A stretch of DNA of 40,753 nucleotides, from NCBI GenBank assembly GCA_045599305.1, contig JAZRVU010000054.1:1-40753 (forward strand), written 5' to 3'. Source of the stretch: SIG588 sp045599305. Its GTDB lineage: Bacteria; Bacillota; Clostridia; Oscillospirales; Acutalibacteraceae. Both the position numbers and the translations under genes were made by a program. The notes under the pieces are model-generated. The model was given only the letters and a program-made list of their open reading frames with translations. It had not been told where the DNA came from and searched no databases. Shown here piece by piece: positions 23,386 through 31,465 of the stretch (positions within the stretch are counted from its first letter, which is position 1; every line of letters begins with the position of its first letter).

Positions 23386-24323
23386 TGAAGATGGATGCAT
23401 TGAGTCAGAATGAGATGTTCGGCCGCACGCTTGTGGAGTTGGGCGAAAAATATGACAACCTTGTCGTGCTGGATGCCGATCTCAACACCTCCACCAGGAC
23501 TGTCCTGTTCAAAGAGGCGTTCCCCACGCGGTTTATCCAGTGCGGCATCGCCGAGAGCAATATGCTGGGCATCGCGGCCGGACTGGCCAAAGAGGGGTAT
23601 ATCGCCGTGCCGAGCACCTTCGCCTCTTTTGCGGCGCATAAGGCGCTGGATCAGGTGTATATGAACGTCTGCCTGCCGAAAATGAACGTGAAGATCCCCG
23701 GCGGTTACGCCGGCATGACGGCGGCGGAATGTGGTGCCTCCCACAACTGCGCCGATGATCTGGCGATCATGCGTGCCATGCCGTTCATGAAGGTGGCCGC
23801 TCCCGGCGACAACGCGGAACTGGCCGCCTGTATGCACACGATGATGGAGACGGAGGGGCCGGTGTATTTCCGGGTGCCGAGGCTGGAATGTGTGACATTG
23901 TTCCCCAAAGACCATGTGTTTCAATGGGGAAAAGGCGATGTGCTGGAAGAAGGCGGGGACGCGGCGCTGCTGGGTACCGGCTTTATGACGGGAATCCTGC
24001 TGCGCGCCGCCGAACTGCTCAAAAAAGACGGTATCCACTGCACGGTCGCCCATTTCGGAAGCATCAAGCCGCTTGACGAAGCCCTGGTGACGAAGATCGC
24101 GCAGAGCGTTCCGCTGATGGTCACACTGGAGAACGGAAGGATCTTCGGCGGGTTCGGCGGCGCGGTAGCCGAGACGGTGGCGGCCTGCGGCACGGCCGCC
24201 AAAGTGGTGAGAATGGGTCTGGGGGACGATGTGTTCCACAGCGACATGATCGAGCGGATCATCCGCCACTGCAAACTGACCCCCGAAGATGTGGCACAGA
24301 AGGTGAAGGAGAATTTGCGGTGA
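23385..24323 (+). CDS. Transketolase-like, C-terminal (Pyr) subunit
   Basis: The 312-residue partner has the pyrimidine-binding domain with the catalytic glutamate in the motif QCGIAESNMLGIAAGLA (usually VGIAEQNM), then a transketolase C-terminal domain (DAALLGTGFMTGILLRAAELL). ATG 23385 overlaps the stop of the N-terminal subunit (TGATG) and has GAGGTG 8 bp upstream. A GTG one codon earlier and an ATG at 23391 are alternatives. The replacement of the usual Gln after Glu by Ser, and Cys in QCG, are subfamily differences near the cofactor. The stop overlaps the kinase start as GTGA, indicating tight coupling. Confidence 0.92.
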   Translation: MKMDALSQNEMFGRTLVELGEKYDNLVVLDADLNTSTRTVLFKEAFPTRFIQCGIAESNMLGIAAGLAKEGYIAVPSTFASFAAHKALDQVYMNVCLPKMNVKIPGGYAGMTAAECGASHNCADDLAIMRAMPFMKVAAPGDNAELAACMHTMMETEGPVYFRVPRLECVTLFPKDHVFQWGKGDVLEEGGDAALLGTGFMTGILLRAAELLKKDGIHCTVAHFGSIKPLDEALVTKIAQSVPLMVTLENGRIFGGFGGAVAETVAACGTAAKVVRMGLGDDVFHSDMIERIIRHCKLTPEDVAQKVKENLR

Positions 24324-25615
24324 CAGATACAAGAAGGCCGGTGATCGTCGTGCTGGATGACGACCCGACCGGCATACAGACCGTCAAAGACGTACCCGTC
24401 TTCATGGACTGGGACGAAGAGATCATCGCCGATGCCTATCAGACCGAGCCGGGATTTTTCATCCAGACCAATTCGCGGGCCATGGGGCGTGAAGAGGCCT
24501 ATCGGCTCAATTACGACATTGCCTGTGTGCTCTGCCGCTTAAAAGCCGGTACGGGACGGGATTTCCTGATCTGCTCGCGGTCGGACTCGACCCTGCGCGG
24601 GCACTTCCCCGCCGAAACCGACGCTTTGTCCTGTGCGCTTGCAGAGCACGGCCTGCCGGTGCGCGGCGTGGTGCTCAGCTTCTTCTTTGAAGAGGGCGGT
24701 CGCCGCACCGTCGGCGGGACGCACTATGTCAAGACGGGCGACGCCCTTCTTCCCGCGGCGCAGACGGAGTCGGCACGGGACAGAACGTTCGGCTACCGAT
24801 CCTCAAGGCTGGATGAGTATGTAGAGGAAAAGACGGCCGGCCGCGTCCCCGCTTCGGCCGTGAAACTGCTGACGCTGGACACCATACGTCAAGGCGGCGC
24901 ACAGGAGGTGCTCGATTCCGATGCACCCGTTGTGGCCTGCGACGGCGAAAACATGGAGGATATGGAACGGTTGGCCGACGCGATCCTGTCATCCGCCGCA
25001 GGCAAAAATCGCCGCATCATCCGCTGTGCGGCATCGGTCGTGCGCGCATTGCTCGGCCAGAAAGCGAGCGCGCTGCTGCCACCGGACGCACTGAAAAGCC
25101 ACTCCCCCTACGGCGGACTGATCGTGGCGGGCTCCCACACGGCACGCACCACAGCCCAGTTGGACCGGCTCAAGCCGCTTGATCCGGCCTGGTTCGAATT
25201 GGATGTCACGGCCGATCCGGGATCGCAGACGGCGACGCTTACAAAAAAATGCGAAGAGGCGCTCGGCCGGGGGGAAACGGCTGTTCTCTATACATCGCGC
25301 ACACTTCTGGCGTTCGATGACCCGAAGAAAAGCCTCGATTTTTCCGTATCGGTATCCGCCGCGCTGACATCGGTGGTGAGGGAGATCGGCGTGATGCCGC
25401 GATTCCTGATCGCCAAAGGCGGCATCACCTCTTATGATATCGGCGTGAAAGGGCTGGGAATACGTCGGGCGCGTGCCGCCGGACAGGCTCTGCCCGGTGT
25501 GCCCGTCTGGCACCCGTCGGACGGCCGCTTTCCCGGTCTGCCGTATATCATCTTCCCGGGCAATGTAGGAGACGAAAACGCACTCGCCGACCTGGTCGGT
25601 CCATTACAAAAATGA
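24320..25615 (+). CDS. Four-carbon acid-sugar kinase family protein (DUF1537)
   Basis: The 431-residue protein belongs to the DUF1537/OtnK family, whose characterised members phosphorylate threonate, erythronate or 3-oxo-tetronates. N-terminal substrate domain signatures are DDDPTG at residues 13-18 and SRSDSTLRGH at 86-95. C-terminal nucleotide-domain signatures are GSHT at 271-274, AKGGITSYDI at 365-374 and FPGNVGDE at 412-419. The start is GTG 24320, overlapping the preceding stop (GTGA). The usual partners (a dehydrogenase such as LtnD, isomerase OtnI, aldolase OtnC) are absent; here the kinase sits with a split transketolase. The substrate may thus be a branched or ketose-type four- or five-carbon compound. 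Confidence 0.88.
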   Translation: MTDTRRPVIVVLDDDPTGIQTVKDVPVFMDWDEEIIADAYQTEPGFFIQTNSRAMGREEAYRLNYDIACVLCRLKAGTGRDFLICSRSDSTLRGHFPAETDALSCALAEHGLPVRGVVLSFFFEEGGRRTVGGTHYVKTGDALLPAAQTESARDRTFGYRSSRLDEYVEEKTAGRVPASAVKLLTLDTIRQGGAQEVLDSDAPVVACDGENMEDMERLADAILSSAAGKNRRIIRCAASVVRALLGQKASALLPPDALKSHSPYGGLIVAGSHTARTTAQLDRLKPLDPAWFELDVTADPGSQTATLTKKCEEALGRGETAVLYTSRTLLAFDDPKKSLDFSVSVSAALTSVVREIGVMPRFLIAKGGITSYDIGVKGLGIRRARAAGQALPGVPVWHPSDGRFPGLPYIIFPGNVGDENALADLVGPLQK

Positions 25616-25626
25616 GGAGGATCTCC

Positions 25627-26589
25627 ATGAATGTGCTGACAAAAAAACTGACGGTATCCGGCACCAAACTGCTGCTGGACGGTAATCCCTTCTATTATCA
25701 GGGATTGAGCTTCTTCAACGCCCTGTTCAATGAAGCGTTCAACGACGGTGACGCGATGGGCGAATATCTTGACCATTTCCGCGAAAACGGGATCAACGCC
25801 CTGCGCGTGTGGTGTACCTGGAATTTCCCCAAAAGCACCCACCATTTTGTCGACAGCAGTCCCGAAGCCTGCCTGTTCACCTATCGCGGCGACATCAAGC
25901 CTCTGTATGCCGACAGACTGCAGCGGCTCATGGAGATGGCGGACGAGCGGGATATGGTCATAGAGACGGTGGCGTTTTCGCAAGAGAAATTCGCGCTAAA
26001 GCCGCCGGAAAAGGACAATTTCCCGGATGAGATCATCCCCACACAGGAAAAACAGGTGGCGGCGCTCGCCAAACTGCTGCTCCCCTATCGCAACAACATC
26101 TTCCAGATCTGGAACGAGGCCTCCTATGAGGTGATGCGATATTTCTGCATCGTCAAGAGCATCGACCCCGAAAAGATCGTGACCAACTCCCCCGGATTCA
26201 GCAGCAATCTGGGAGACGACAGGCAAAACCGGGTGCTGGATCTGCTGACACCGCACACCTGCCGGTTTGACGATACCGGCGCTTTCTGGGAGATCGCCCC
26301 CAAAGAGATCGCGTGGCTGATGGAAAAATATCAAAAGCCCGTCATTGACGATGAGCCCGCCAGAGGCGGCCTGACCGCACACGGCGGCATCGAGGGCGGT
26401 ACCGAGGCGTGGCAGCATATCGCCCAGATCAAAGCGGTACGGAAACTGGGCGCCTATCACCTCTACCACCACGATATGTTCCAAAACGGTGCGGGGCATC
26501 CCAGCACCCCCGCAAACGGCATACCGGACACGTCTATGGGACAGCACAAAGCCGTTTTTGAATATCTCAAAGAACACAAAGTGTGGTAA
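25627..26589 (+). CDS. Cytosolic clan GH-A glycosidase-like protein
   Basis: The 320-residue protein has a TIM-barrel glycosidase pattern. An opening strand GNPFYYQGLSFFNALFN leads to NALRVWCTWN. The acid/base candidate is Glu164 in FQIWNEAS, and the nucleophile candidate is Glu243 in KPVIDDEPA. Both sit where clan GH-A enzymes (cellulase-type, GH5-like) carry them. There is no signal peptide or binding module, so it should act on an imported short oligosaccharide or glycoside. The start was set at ATG 25627 because GAGGAGG lies 6 bp upstream. It closes the cassette and is followed by a terminator. The exact GH family cannot be fixed by eye. Confidence 0.75.
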   Translation: MNVLTKKLTVSGTKLLLDGNPFYYQGLSFFNALFNEAFNDGDAMGEYLDHFRENGINALRVWCTWNFPKSTHHFVDSSPEACLFTYRGDIKPLYADRLQRLMEMADERDMVIETVAFSQEKFALKPPEKDNFPDEIIPTQEKQVAALAKLLLPYRNNIFQIWNEASYEVMRYFCIVKSIDPEKIVTNSPGFSSNLGDDRQNRVLDLLTPHTCRFDDTGAFWEIAPKEIAWLMEKYQKPVIDDEPARGGLTAHGGIEGGTEAWQHIAQIKAVRKLGAYHLYHHDMFQNGAGHPSTPANGIPDTSMGQHKAVFEYLKEHKVW

Positions 26590-26630
26590 GCGGATTACCG
26601 AAACGATCAAGTGCATATAAAATACATAAA

Positions 26631-26665
26631 GCCCACCGAAAAATTTTTTCGGTGGGCTTGTTTTC
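26631..26665. terminator. Bidirectional intrinsic terminator
   Basis: The stem GCCCACCGAAAAA / TTTTTTCGGTGGGC is followed by TTGTTTTC on the plus strand and TTTATGTATTTT on the minus strand. It ends both the glycosidase cassette and the converging APH-like gene. Confidence 0.88.
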
Positions 26666-26690
26666 ATTTGGTGCAAAAAATGAGACGGTT

Positions 26691-27686
26691 TCAGTTTTCA
26701 AAAAATCCCGCCATCGGCAGGTCACGGATCAGGCTTTCGGCCGCATCCTCGATGTCCTCATAGTCGACCTCTTCCCCGTCACGCAGACAGCACTCAAATT
26801 CGTCCACGATGTTTTCGATGAGGACCATATCAATAAACAGCGGCAGTTTTTGTGCCAGTTCCTTTGGCAGATCGGTCTCGGTCATATAGCCGGCAAGGAC
26901 CGTATCAAAATATTCCGACATAAATGCCCGGCGTTTGTCGGGATCGGGCTCGGACTGACACCATCCCACGCCGTGCGTCCACAGATTGGCAAGGTCGAAC
27001 ATATACCAACAATACATGGCATTGTCAAAATCGAAAGCGGTGATCTCACCGGTTTCCATATTGATATGATAGTTCCCGTCGCTGAAATCAAAATGCACCA
27101 GGCCATAAGAATCCGCGCTCTTCGGCAAAGCCGAAAAAGCGTTCAGCCGCACGGAGATCGCCCGCTTCAGCTGCTCATAGGTGTCCGGGATCAGGCGGTC
27201 GATATAGGCCATATTGTATTTGTCAAAATAATCGGCCCGGCGGTGGAACGGCTGATAGGTTTTGGAAAGTGCGTGGATCCTGCCCAGCGTCTTCCCGGTA
27301 TTATAGAAATATTCCGAAAGCGGCGCGCCCTCCCGATAGCGATAGCCGTTATCACAGATCAGCATACCGGGGGCATAGGCAAACAAACTGACAAAAGCCG
27401 TCCCGCCGTTTTCCTGCAAGCGCTCCACGAGTTTCCCGTTCACCGACGGGATCACATCGGCGACGGACGCACCGTTCGCCGCCAGATACCGCACGAATTC
27501 CGTCTCTGCGAGATACGCGTCTTCTGTCCGGTCACCGAGGGCGGAAATACGCAGGATGCACTTTTCCCCGTTCTCCTTTTTCAAAACGAATATCCTGTTT
27601 CTGCCGCCCTCGTGCTCCGGTACGGTTTGGATCCGGCAATCTGCCATACCAAAGAGTGCTGCCGCTTTTGCCGGTAATATTTTCAT
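26691..27686 (-). CDS. Aminoglycoside-phosphotransferase-fold kinase (small-molecule kinase)
   Basis: The 331-residue protein belongs to the APH/choline-kinase/homoserine-kinase superfamily. The catalytic loop YGLVHFDFSDGNYHIN (HxDxxxxN) is near residues 193-208 and the metal-binding ITAFDFDNA near 215. Its N-lobe is typical, with KCILRIS. The long acidic C-terminus is unlike that of resistance enzymes, so a metabolic kinase is more likely than antibiotic resistance. ATG 27686 has GGGAGGGCACGG upstream. It follows ddl by 30 bp and is probably the last gene of the hydrolase-murF-ddl operon, ending at the bidirectional terminator. Substrate unknown. Confidence 0.85.
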   Translation of the reverse strand: MKILPAKAAALFGMADCRIQTVPEHEGGRNRIFVLKKENGEKCILRISALGDRTEDAYLAETEFVRYLAANGASVADVIPSVNGKLVERLQENGGTAFVSLFAYAPGMLICDNGYRYREGAPLSEYFYNTGKTLGRIHALSKTYQPFHRRADYFDKYNMAYIDRLIPDTYEQLKRAISVRLNAFSALPKSADSYGLVHFDFSDGNYHINMETGEITAFDFDNAMYCWYMFDLANLWTHGVGWCQSEPDPDKRRAFMSEYFDTVLAGYMTETDLPKELAQKLPLFIDMVLIENIVDEFECCLRDGEEVDYEDIEDAAESLIRDLPMAGFFEN

Positions 27687-27716
27687 TCCGTGCCCTCCCG
27701 TGTCCGCTTGGCGGTA

Positions 27717-28895
27717 TCACGCTTTTCCTTTGGCGCCCTTGGCACCGCCGAAGCCGTCCAGAATATTGGTGTCGAAACTGAAATTGAGCGCGGCACGGTC
27801 GCGCTGACGCTTGAACGCCAGTTCGATCATGCGGTCGAGCAGCGCGGCAAACGGCAGTCCCGCCGCCTCCCACAGATAAAACGCCAGCGAGCCGGGGATG
27901 GTATTGATCTCGTTGACCCACAGGCCGCCCGTTTCGGTATCGTTCAAAAAGTCGATGCGGGAGACGCCGCAGCATCCGAGTGCGCGGAAGGTCTGCACCG
28001 CGAGCGTCTTCACCTGTTCGGCCAGTTCATCGGGGATATCTGCCGGGCAGACACGCTTGAGCGAGCTCATGCCGCCCCCCGCTTTATCGCCGGCGATGTA
28101 CTTGTCCTTATAGGACAAAATCTCGTCCGAATTGACCGGGCGCTCACACACCGAGGGGATCGCCTCGTCGGCATCCCCCAGCACGGCGCAGTTGATCTCG
28201 CGCAGGTGCTGCACCGCCGGCTCCACCAGCACGCGGTCGGAAAAGGCGCAGGCCTCGTCCATGGAGCGCTGCAGCGAGGCGCGATCGTGCGCCACGGAAA
28301 TGCCCACCGAGGAGCCGAGGTTGACCGGCTTGACGATCACGGGATAGGCAAAGCGGGACTCGATATCCGCCAGCACCGCGTCGCCGCCGGTCACATATTC
28401 GCGGCCACGATACTGTGCCGCATCCAGCACCGGCAGACCCGCCTGCCGCAGCACTGCTTTCATGGCGAATTTATCCATACCCAGCGCCGAGGAGGTCACG
28501 TCGCAGGCGGCATAGGGCACACCGAGCATTTCGAGCATACCCATCAGCGTGCCGTCCTCCACATTGGTGCCGTGCACCACCGGCAGCGCCACCTCGAAGG
28601 TGGCCACCGTGTTGTTGCCGAATTTCTTCTGCGGATAGCGCAGCAGCGCCACCCCCTCGGGAGTCGACACCGGCACCACCCGCGTGGCGGCGGCCAGACA
28701 CGTCTTCATATTCTTATACGACTCCACACGGTCGATCCCTTCGCCCACATAGAAGGCGTTATCTTTGGAAAGATAGACCGCGATGGGGTCATATTTTTCG
28801 CGGTCCAGCGCCTGATAGGCCTGCAGGCCGGAAATGATGGAGACCTCGTGCTCCACGCTTTTGCCGCCGAACAGGACGGCCACTTTCGTTTTCAT
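27717..28895 (-). CDS. ddl: D-alanine--D-alanine ligase
   Basis: Ddl joins two D-alanines with ATP to make the dipeptide that MurF adds to the peptidoglycan precursor. The 392-residue ATP-grasp protein has VAVLFGGKSVEHEVSIIS at the N-terminus, VVHGTNVEDGTLMGML, PVIVKPVNLGSSVGIS for ATP binding, and WVNEINTIPGSL for metal binding. The start was placed at ATG 28895 (MKTKVAVL) since AAGGAGAG lies 7 bp upstream. It follows murF by 17 bp, matching the functional link. It is slightly longer than E. coli DdlB, as is usual for the Firmicutes form. Confidence 0.96.
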   Translation of the reverse strand: MKTKVAVLFGGKSVEHEVSIISGLQAYQALDREKYDPIAVYLSKDNAFYVGEGIDRVESYKNMKTCLAAATRVVPVSTPEGVALLRYPQKKFGNNTVATFEVALPVVHGTNVEDGTLMGMLEMLGVPYAACDVTSSALGMDKFAMKAVLRQAGLPVLDAAQYRGREYVTGGDAVLADIESRFAYPVIVKPVNLGSSVGISVAHDRASLQRSMDEACAFSDRVLVEPAVQHLREINCAVLGDADEAIPSVCERPVNSDEILSYKDKYIAGDKAGGGMSSLKRVCPADIPDELAEQVKTLAVQTFRALGCCGVSRIDFLNDTETGGLWVNEINTIPGSLAFYLWEAAGLPFAALLDRMIELAFKRQRDRAALNFSFDTNILDGFGGAKGAKGKA

Positions 28896-28912
28896 CTGCG
28901 TTCTCTCCTTAT

Positions 28913-30460
28913 TCAAAAGTTATCGGGCAGATCGTTTTCGAGCAGCACCGTGCGTCCCTGCGGCGCGGGCAGCGCTGCCAGATACCCGAGTGCGTCCTGC
29001 AATGTGGCGGCCACATAAATGCGCGACTCGTCAAAGCCGCCGGCGAGCAGTCCCTCCCGCAGCGGAGGTGCCTGCTTTTCGCCCACCAACAGGGCATAAT
29101 CGCACTTTTGCGCGGCGTAGGTGCCGAGCTCGCGGTTGAGCGCCGCCTGCCGCTCCCCCAGTTCCACCATGCCGGGGGTGACCAGCACCCGCTGACCCGC
29201 AAATCCGCTCAGCACATCCAGTGCCGAACGGAAACCGGAGGGATTGGAGTTATAGGCATCGTCGATATACCCGTTGGGCAGCAGCTGCAGGCGGTGCGGC
29301 ACCGGCTTGAGCAGGCGCACGGGATATTGCAGGTCCTTGAGCGGGATCCCCATGTGGTGCGCCACCGCGATGCAGCCCGTCAGATTCTGGATGTTGTGGG
29401 CGCCGAGCAGTTTGGTGAGGAATTCGGCCGTCTCACCATCGGGCGCGGTAATGGTGAAGTGGGTGCCGGCGGCATCGGTAAAGATATCGCGGGCCGCGTA
29501 ATCGGCATCGCCGGCGATCGCGTAGGTGATATGCGCACCCGTCACCTCGCGGGCGCGGATGAACTCGTTATCCGCATTCAAAAACACCGTGCCGTCGGCC
29601 GGCAGGGCGTCGGCCAGCTCGAACTTGGTGCGGATGATGTTTTCAATACTGCCGAAGGTCTCGAGATGCTGCTCGCCGATGGAGGTGATGATCCCCATTT
29701 TCGGGTGGACAAGATCGCAGATCTCGCGGATGTCCCCCACGTTTTTGGCGCCCATCTCGGCCAAAAAGATCTGATGCGAGGGGCGCAGATGCTCACGGAT
29801 GGTGCGCACCACGCCCAGAGTGGTGTTGAAATTTTCCGGCGTCATCAGCACGTTATACCGCACCGACAGCAGCGCGTGCAGGAAATTCTTGGTGCTGGTC
29901 TTGCCGTAACTGCCGGTGATGCCGATGACGGTGAGTTCCGGCATGGCGGCGATACGGCGGCGGGCATCCGCCACATAGCGGGCGGCAAACCACTTTTTCA
30001 GCGGTGAGATGATCCATGCGGCCAGCCGCACCCAGAACCACACGATGCAGCAGAACAGGCCGAGCCAGAACAGGGAGCGCCACGGTGCGAACACCCACGC
30101 GAGCACCAGTGCCGCCGCCAGCAGCACCGCCTGCACGGCAAACAGGCGCTTCACCCGCGCGGTGACGACCAGCGGCTTTTTCGCCTTGCGCGGCCGGTTG
30201 AGCAGACCGCAGAGCACCAGCACGCCCGCGGCGATGAAGCGCGTGACAGCGCTTGAAGGGGACAAAAACGCCAGCACCAGCAGCAAAAGCGGCAGCAGCC
30301 GCTTCCACGAAGCCAGTTTGGCGGCGTTTTCGCCGCACCAGCGGGCGTAGCGCTCGTCGCGATAGGAATTGAGCTGCAGCATATGGGTGAAATACACCGC
30401 CTGCACACCGCAGCAGAACGCGGCGGCGGCCAGCAGCACCACCCGGGATACAACGATCAT
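28913..30460 (-). CDS. murF: MurF-like Mur ligase with an N-terminal membrane domain
   Basis: The 515-residue protein carries a Mur-ligase ATPase core: P-loop GITGSYGKTSTKN from residue 180, ENFNTTLGVVRTI, AEMGAKNVGDI and a C-terminal domain with IDDAYNSNPSGFRSALDVL, which match MurF. MurF normally adds D-Ala-D-Ala to UDP-MurNAc-tripeptide, and its N-terminal soluble domain binds the UDP moiety. Here the first about 170 residues are instead hydrophobic: helices around 3-23, 55-67, 73-88, 106-124 and 130-151, separated by basic loops. The enzyme should thus sit in the membrane. It lies next to ddl, which supplies the dipeptide. ATG 30460 follows a short gap after the hydrolase gene. Confidence 0.88.
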   Translation of the reverse strand: MIVVSRVVLLAAAAFCCGVQAVYFTHMLQLNSYRDERYARWCGENAAKLASWKRLLPLLLLVLAFLSPSSAVTRFIAAGVLVLCGLLNRPRKAKKPLVVTARVKRLFAVQAVLLAAALVLAWVFAPWRSLFWLGLFCCIVWFWVRLAAWIISPLKKWFAARYVADARRRIAAMPELTVIGITGSYGKTSTKNFLHALLSVRYNVLMTPENFNTTLGVVRTIREHLRPSHQIFLAEMGAKNVGDIREICDLVHPKMGIITSIGEQHLETFGSIENIIRTKFELADALPADGTVFLNADNEFIRAREVTGAHITYAIAGDADYAARDIFTDAAGTHFTITAPDGETAEFLTKLLGAHNIQNLTGCIAVAHHMGIPLKDLQYPVRLLKPVPHRLQLLPNGYIDDAYNSNPSGFRSALDVLSGFAGQRVLVTPGMVELGERQAALNRELGTYAAQKCDYALLVGEKQAPPLREGLLAGGFDESRIYVAATLQDALGYLAALPAPQGRTVLLENDLPDNF

Positions 30461-30475
30461 GGCAAAGGCTCCTTT

Positions 30476-31240
30476 TTACCCCAAAAATGAATCGAGGACA
30501 CGGCGGCATTGACCCCAGCACTCCGCAAAGGCGAAGTGCCCGGCACCGGCCAGTGTGACCAGCCCGGCATCGGGGATGAGGCGCGCCATCTTCTGCCCGT
30601 CGCAAAGCGGGGTGGCGGTGTCTTTTTCGCCCCAGATGAGCAGGGTGGACGCCGTGATCTGCGGCAGCAGCGCGGAAAGGTCGTTGTTCACCGCCAGCAC
30701 CATGCTCTGCCGCATCACGGGAGACGCGGCGCGGTAATCGGCCGATCCGTGGCGGGCGCGTGCCTTTTCCACCGCGTGGGGGAACAGCGAACGGATGCCC
30801 GGCAGGGAGAAAAACCATTTCGCCGCCTTGTAGGTATACACTTTCCAATAGTAGGAAAAGCCGCGGTGCGGCTTGAGGCCGGCCGCATCCATCAAAATCG
30901 CGCGGCGCACCGTGAAGGGCGCGCCCTCTGCCAGCAGATGCAGGGCGATCCGCCCGCCGTTGGAGTGGCCGATGAGCACTGCCTCCTCTACCCCGAGCGC
31001 GGCGGCGAAATGCCGCACGAATTCGGCAAAACGGGCGGCGTCCCACGGCTCGGGCGGCTCGGCCGACTGCCCGAAACCGGGCAGGTCGGGTGCCAGCACC
31101 CGGAAGCGGGCGGAGAGATGGTCGATGATGAGGCGGTAGGTCTCGGCAGGGGCGCCCCACCCGTGCAGAAGCAGCACCACGGGGCCGCTGCCCTGATCGA
31201 TATAAGCTGTCGACAGTCCATCCACGGTAACGGTTTCCAT
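30476..31240 (-). CDS. Alpha/beta-hydrolase fold protein
   Basis: The 254-residue cytosolic protein has the canonical alpha/beta hydrolase features: an oxyanion segment VVLLLHGWGAPAETY, a nucleophile elbow GHSNGGR (Ser near residue 93), the acid in IWGEKDTATP, and the catalytic histidine in LAGAGHFAFAE. No family-level substrate clue is visible. ATG 31240 follows GGAGG 6 bp upstream. It is the first gene of the operon that continues 15 bp later with murF, then ddl and the APH-like kinase, and it has a good promoter. Confidence 0.9.
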   Translation of the reverse strand: METVTVDGLSTAYIDQGSGPVVLLLHGWGAPAETYRLIIDHLSARFRVLAPDLPGFGQSAEPPEPWDAARFAEFVRHFAAALGVEEAVLIGHSNGGRIALHLLAEGAPFTVRRAILMDAAGLKPHRGFSYYWKVYTYKAAKWFFSLPGIRSLFPHAVEKARARHGSADYRAASPVMRQSMVLAVNNDLSALLPQITASTLLIWGEKDTATPLCDGQKMARLIPDAGLVTLAGAGHFAFAECWGQCRRVLDSFLG

Positions 31241-31273
31241 GACGCGCCTCCTTTTTTATCCAATAATAAATTT

Positions 31274-31302
31274 AGTATAACACACTCCACGCCAAAAGGC
31301 AA
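31274..31302 (-). promoter_or_regulatory. Promoter of the hydrolase-murF-ddl operon
   Basis: On the minus strand: TTGCCT (31302-31297), 17-bp spacer, TATACT (31279-31274), 34 bp before the hydrolase ATG. Confidence 0.7.
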
Positions 31303-31386
31303 AAGAAAAATGAGATTTCGCCGATTTTTTTCGTTTTTTCGGTGTCACACGGCCATCCGGCCGCCAAACGGCCCGTTTGACGGCAA

Positions 31387-31418
31387 AATGGCCGCGTTTT
31401 GAAAAATCCGCGGCCATT
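31387..31418. repeat. Perfect 10-bp hairpin in the abh-feoA gap
   Basis: AATGGCCGCG (31387-31396) and CGCGGCCATT (31409-31418) form a perfect inverted repeat with a 12-base AT-rich loop. Nearby are AAACGGCCCGTTT and GGCCATCCGGCC palindromes. No T-run follows in either direction, so it is not a normal terminator. Confidence 0.6.
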
Positions 31419-31465
31419 CCCGCACTTTGCGGCATATGCTGAAATGAGCCATAGAACGGCTCGTG

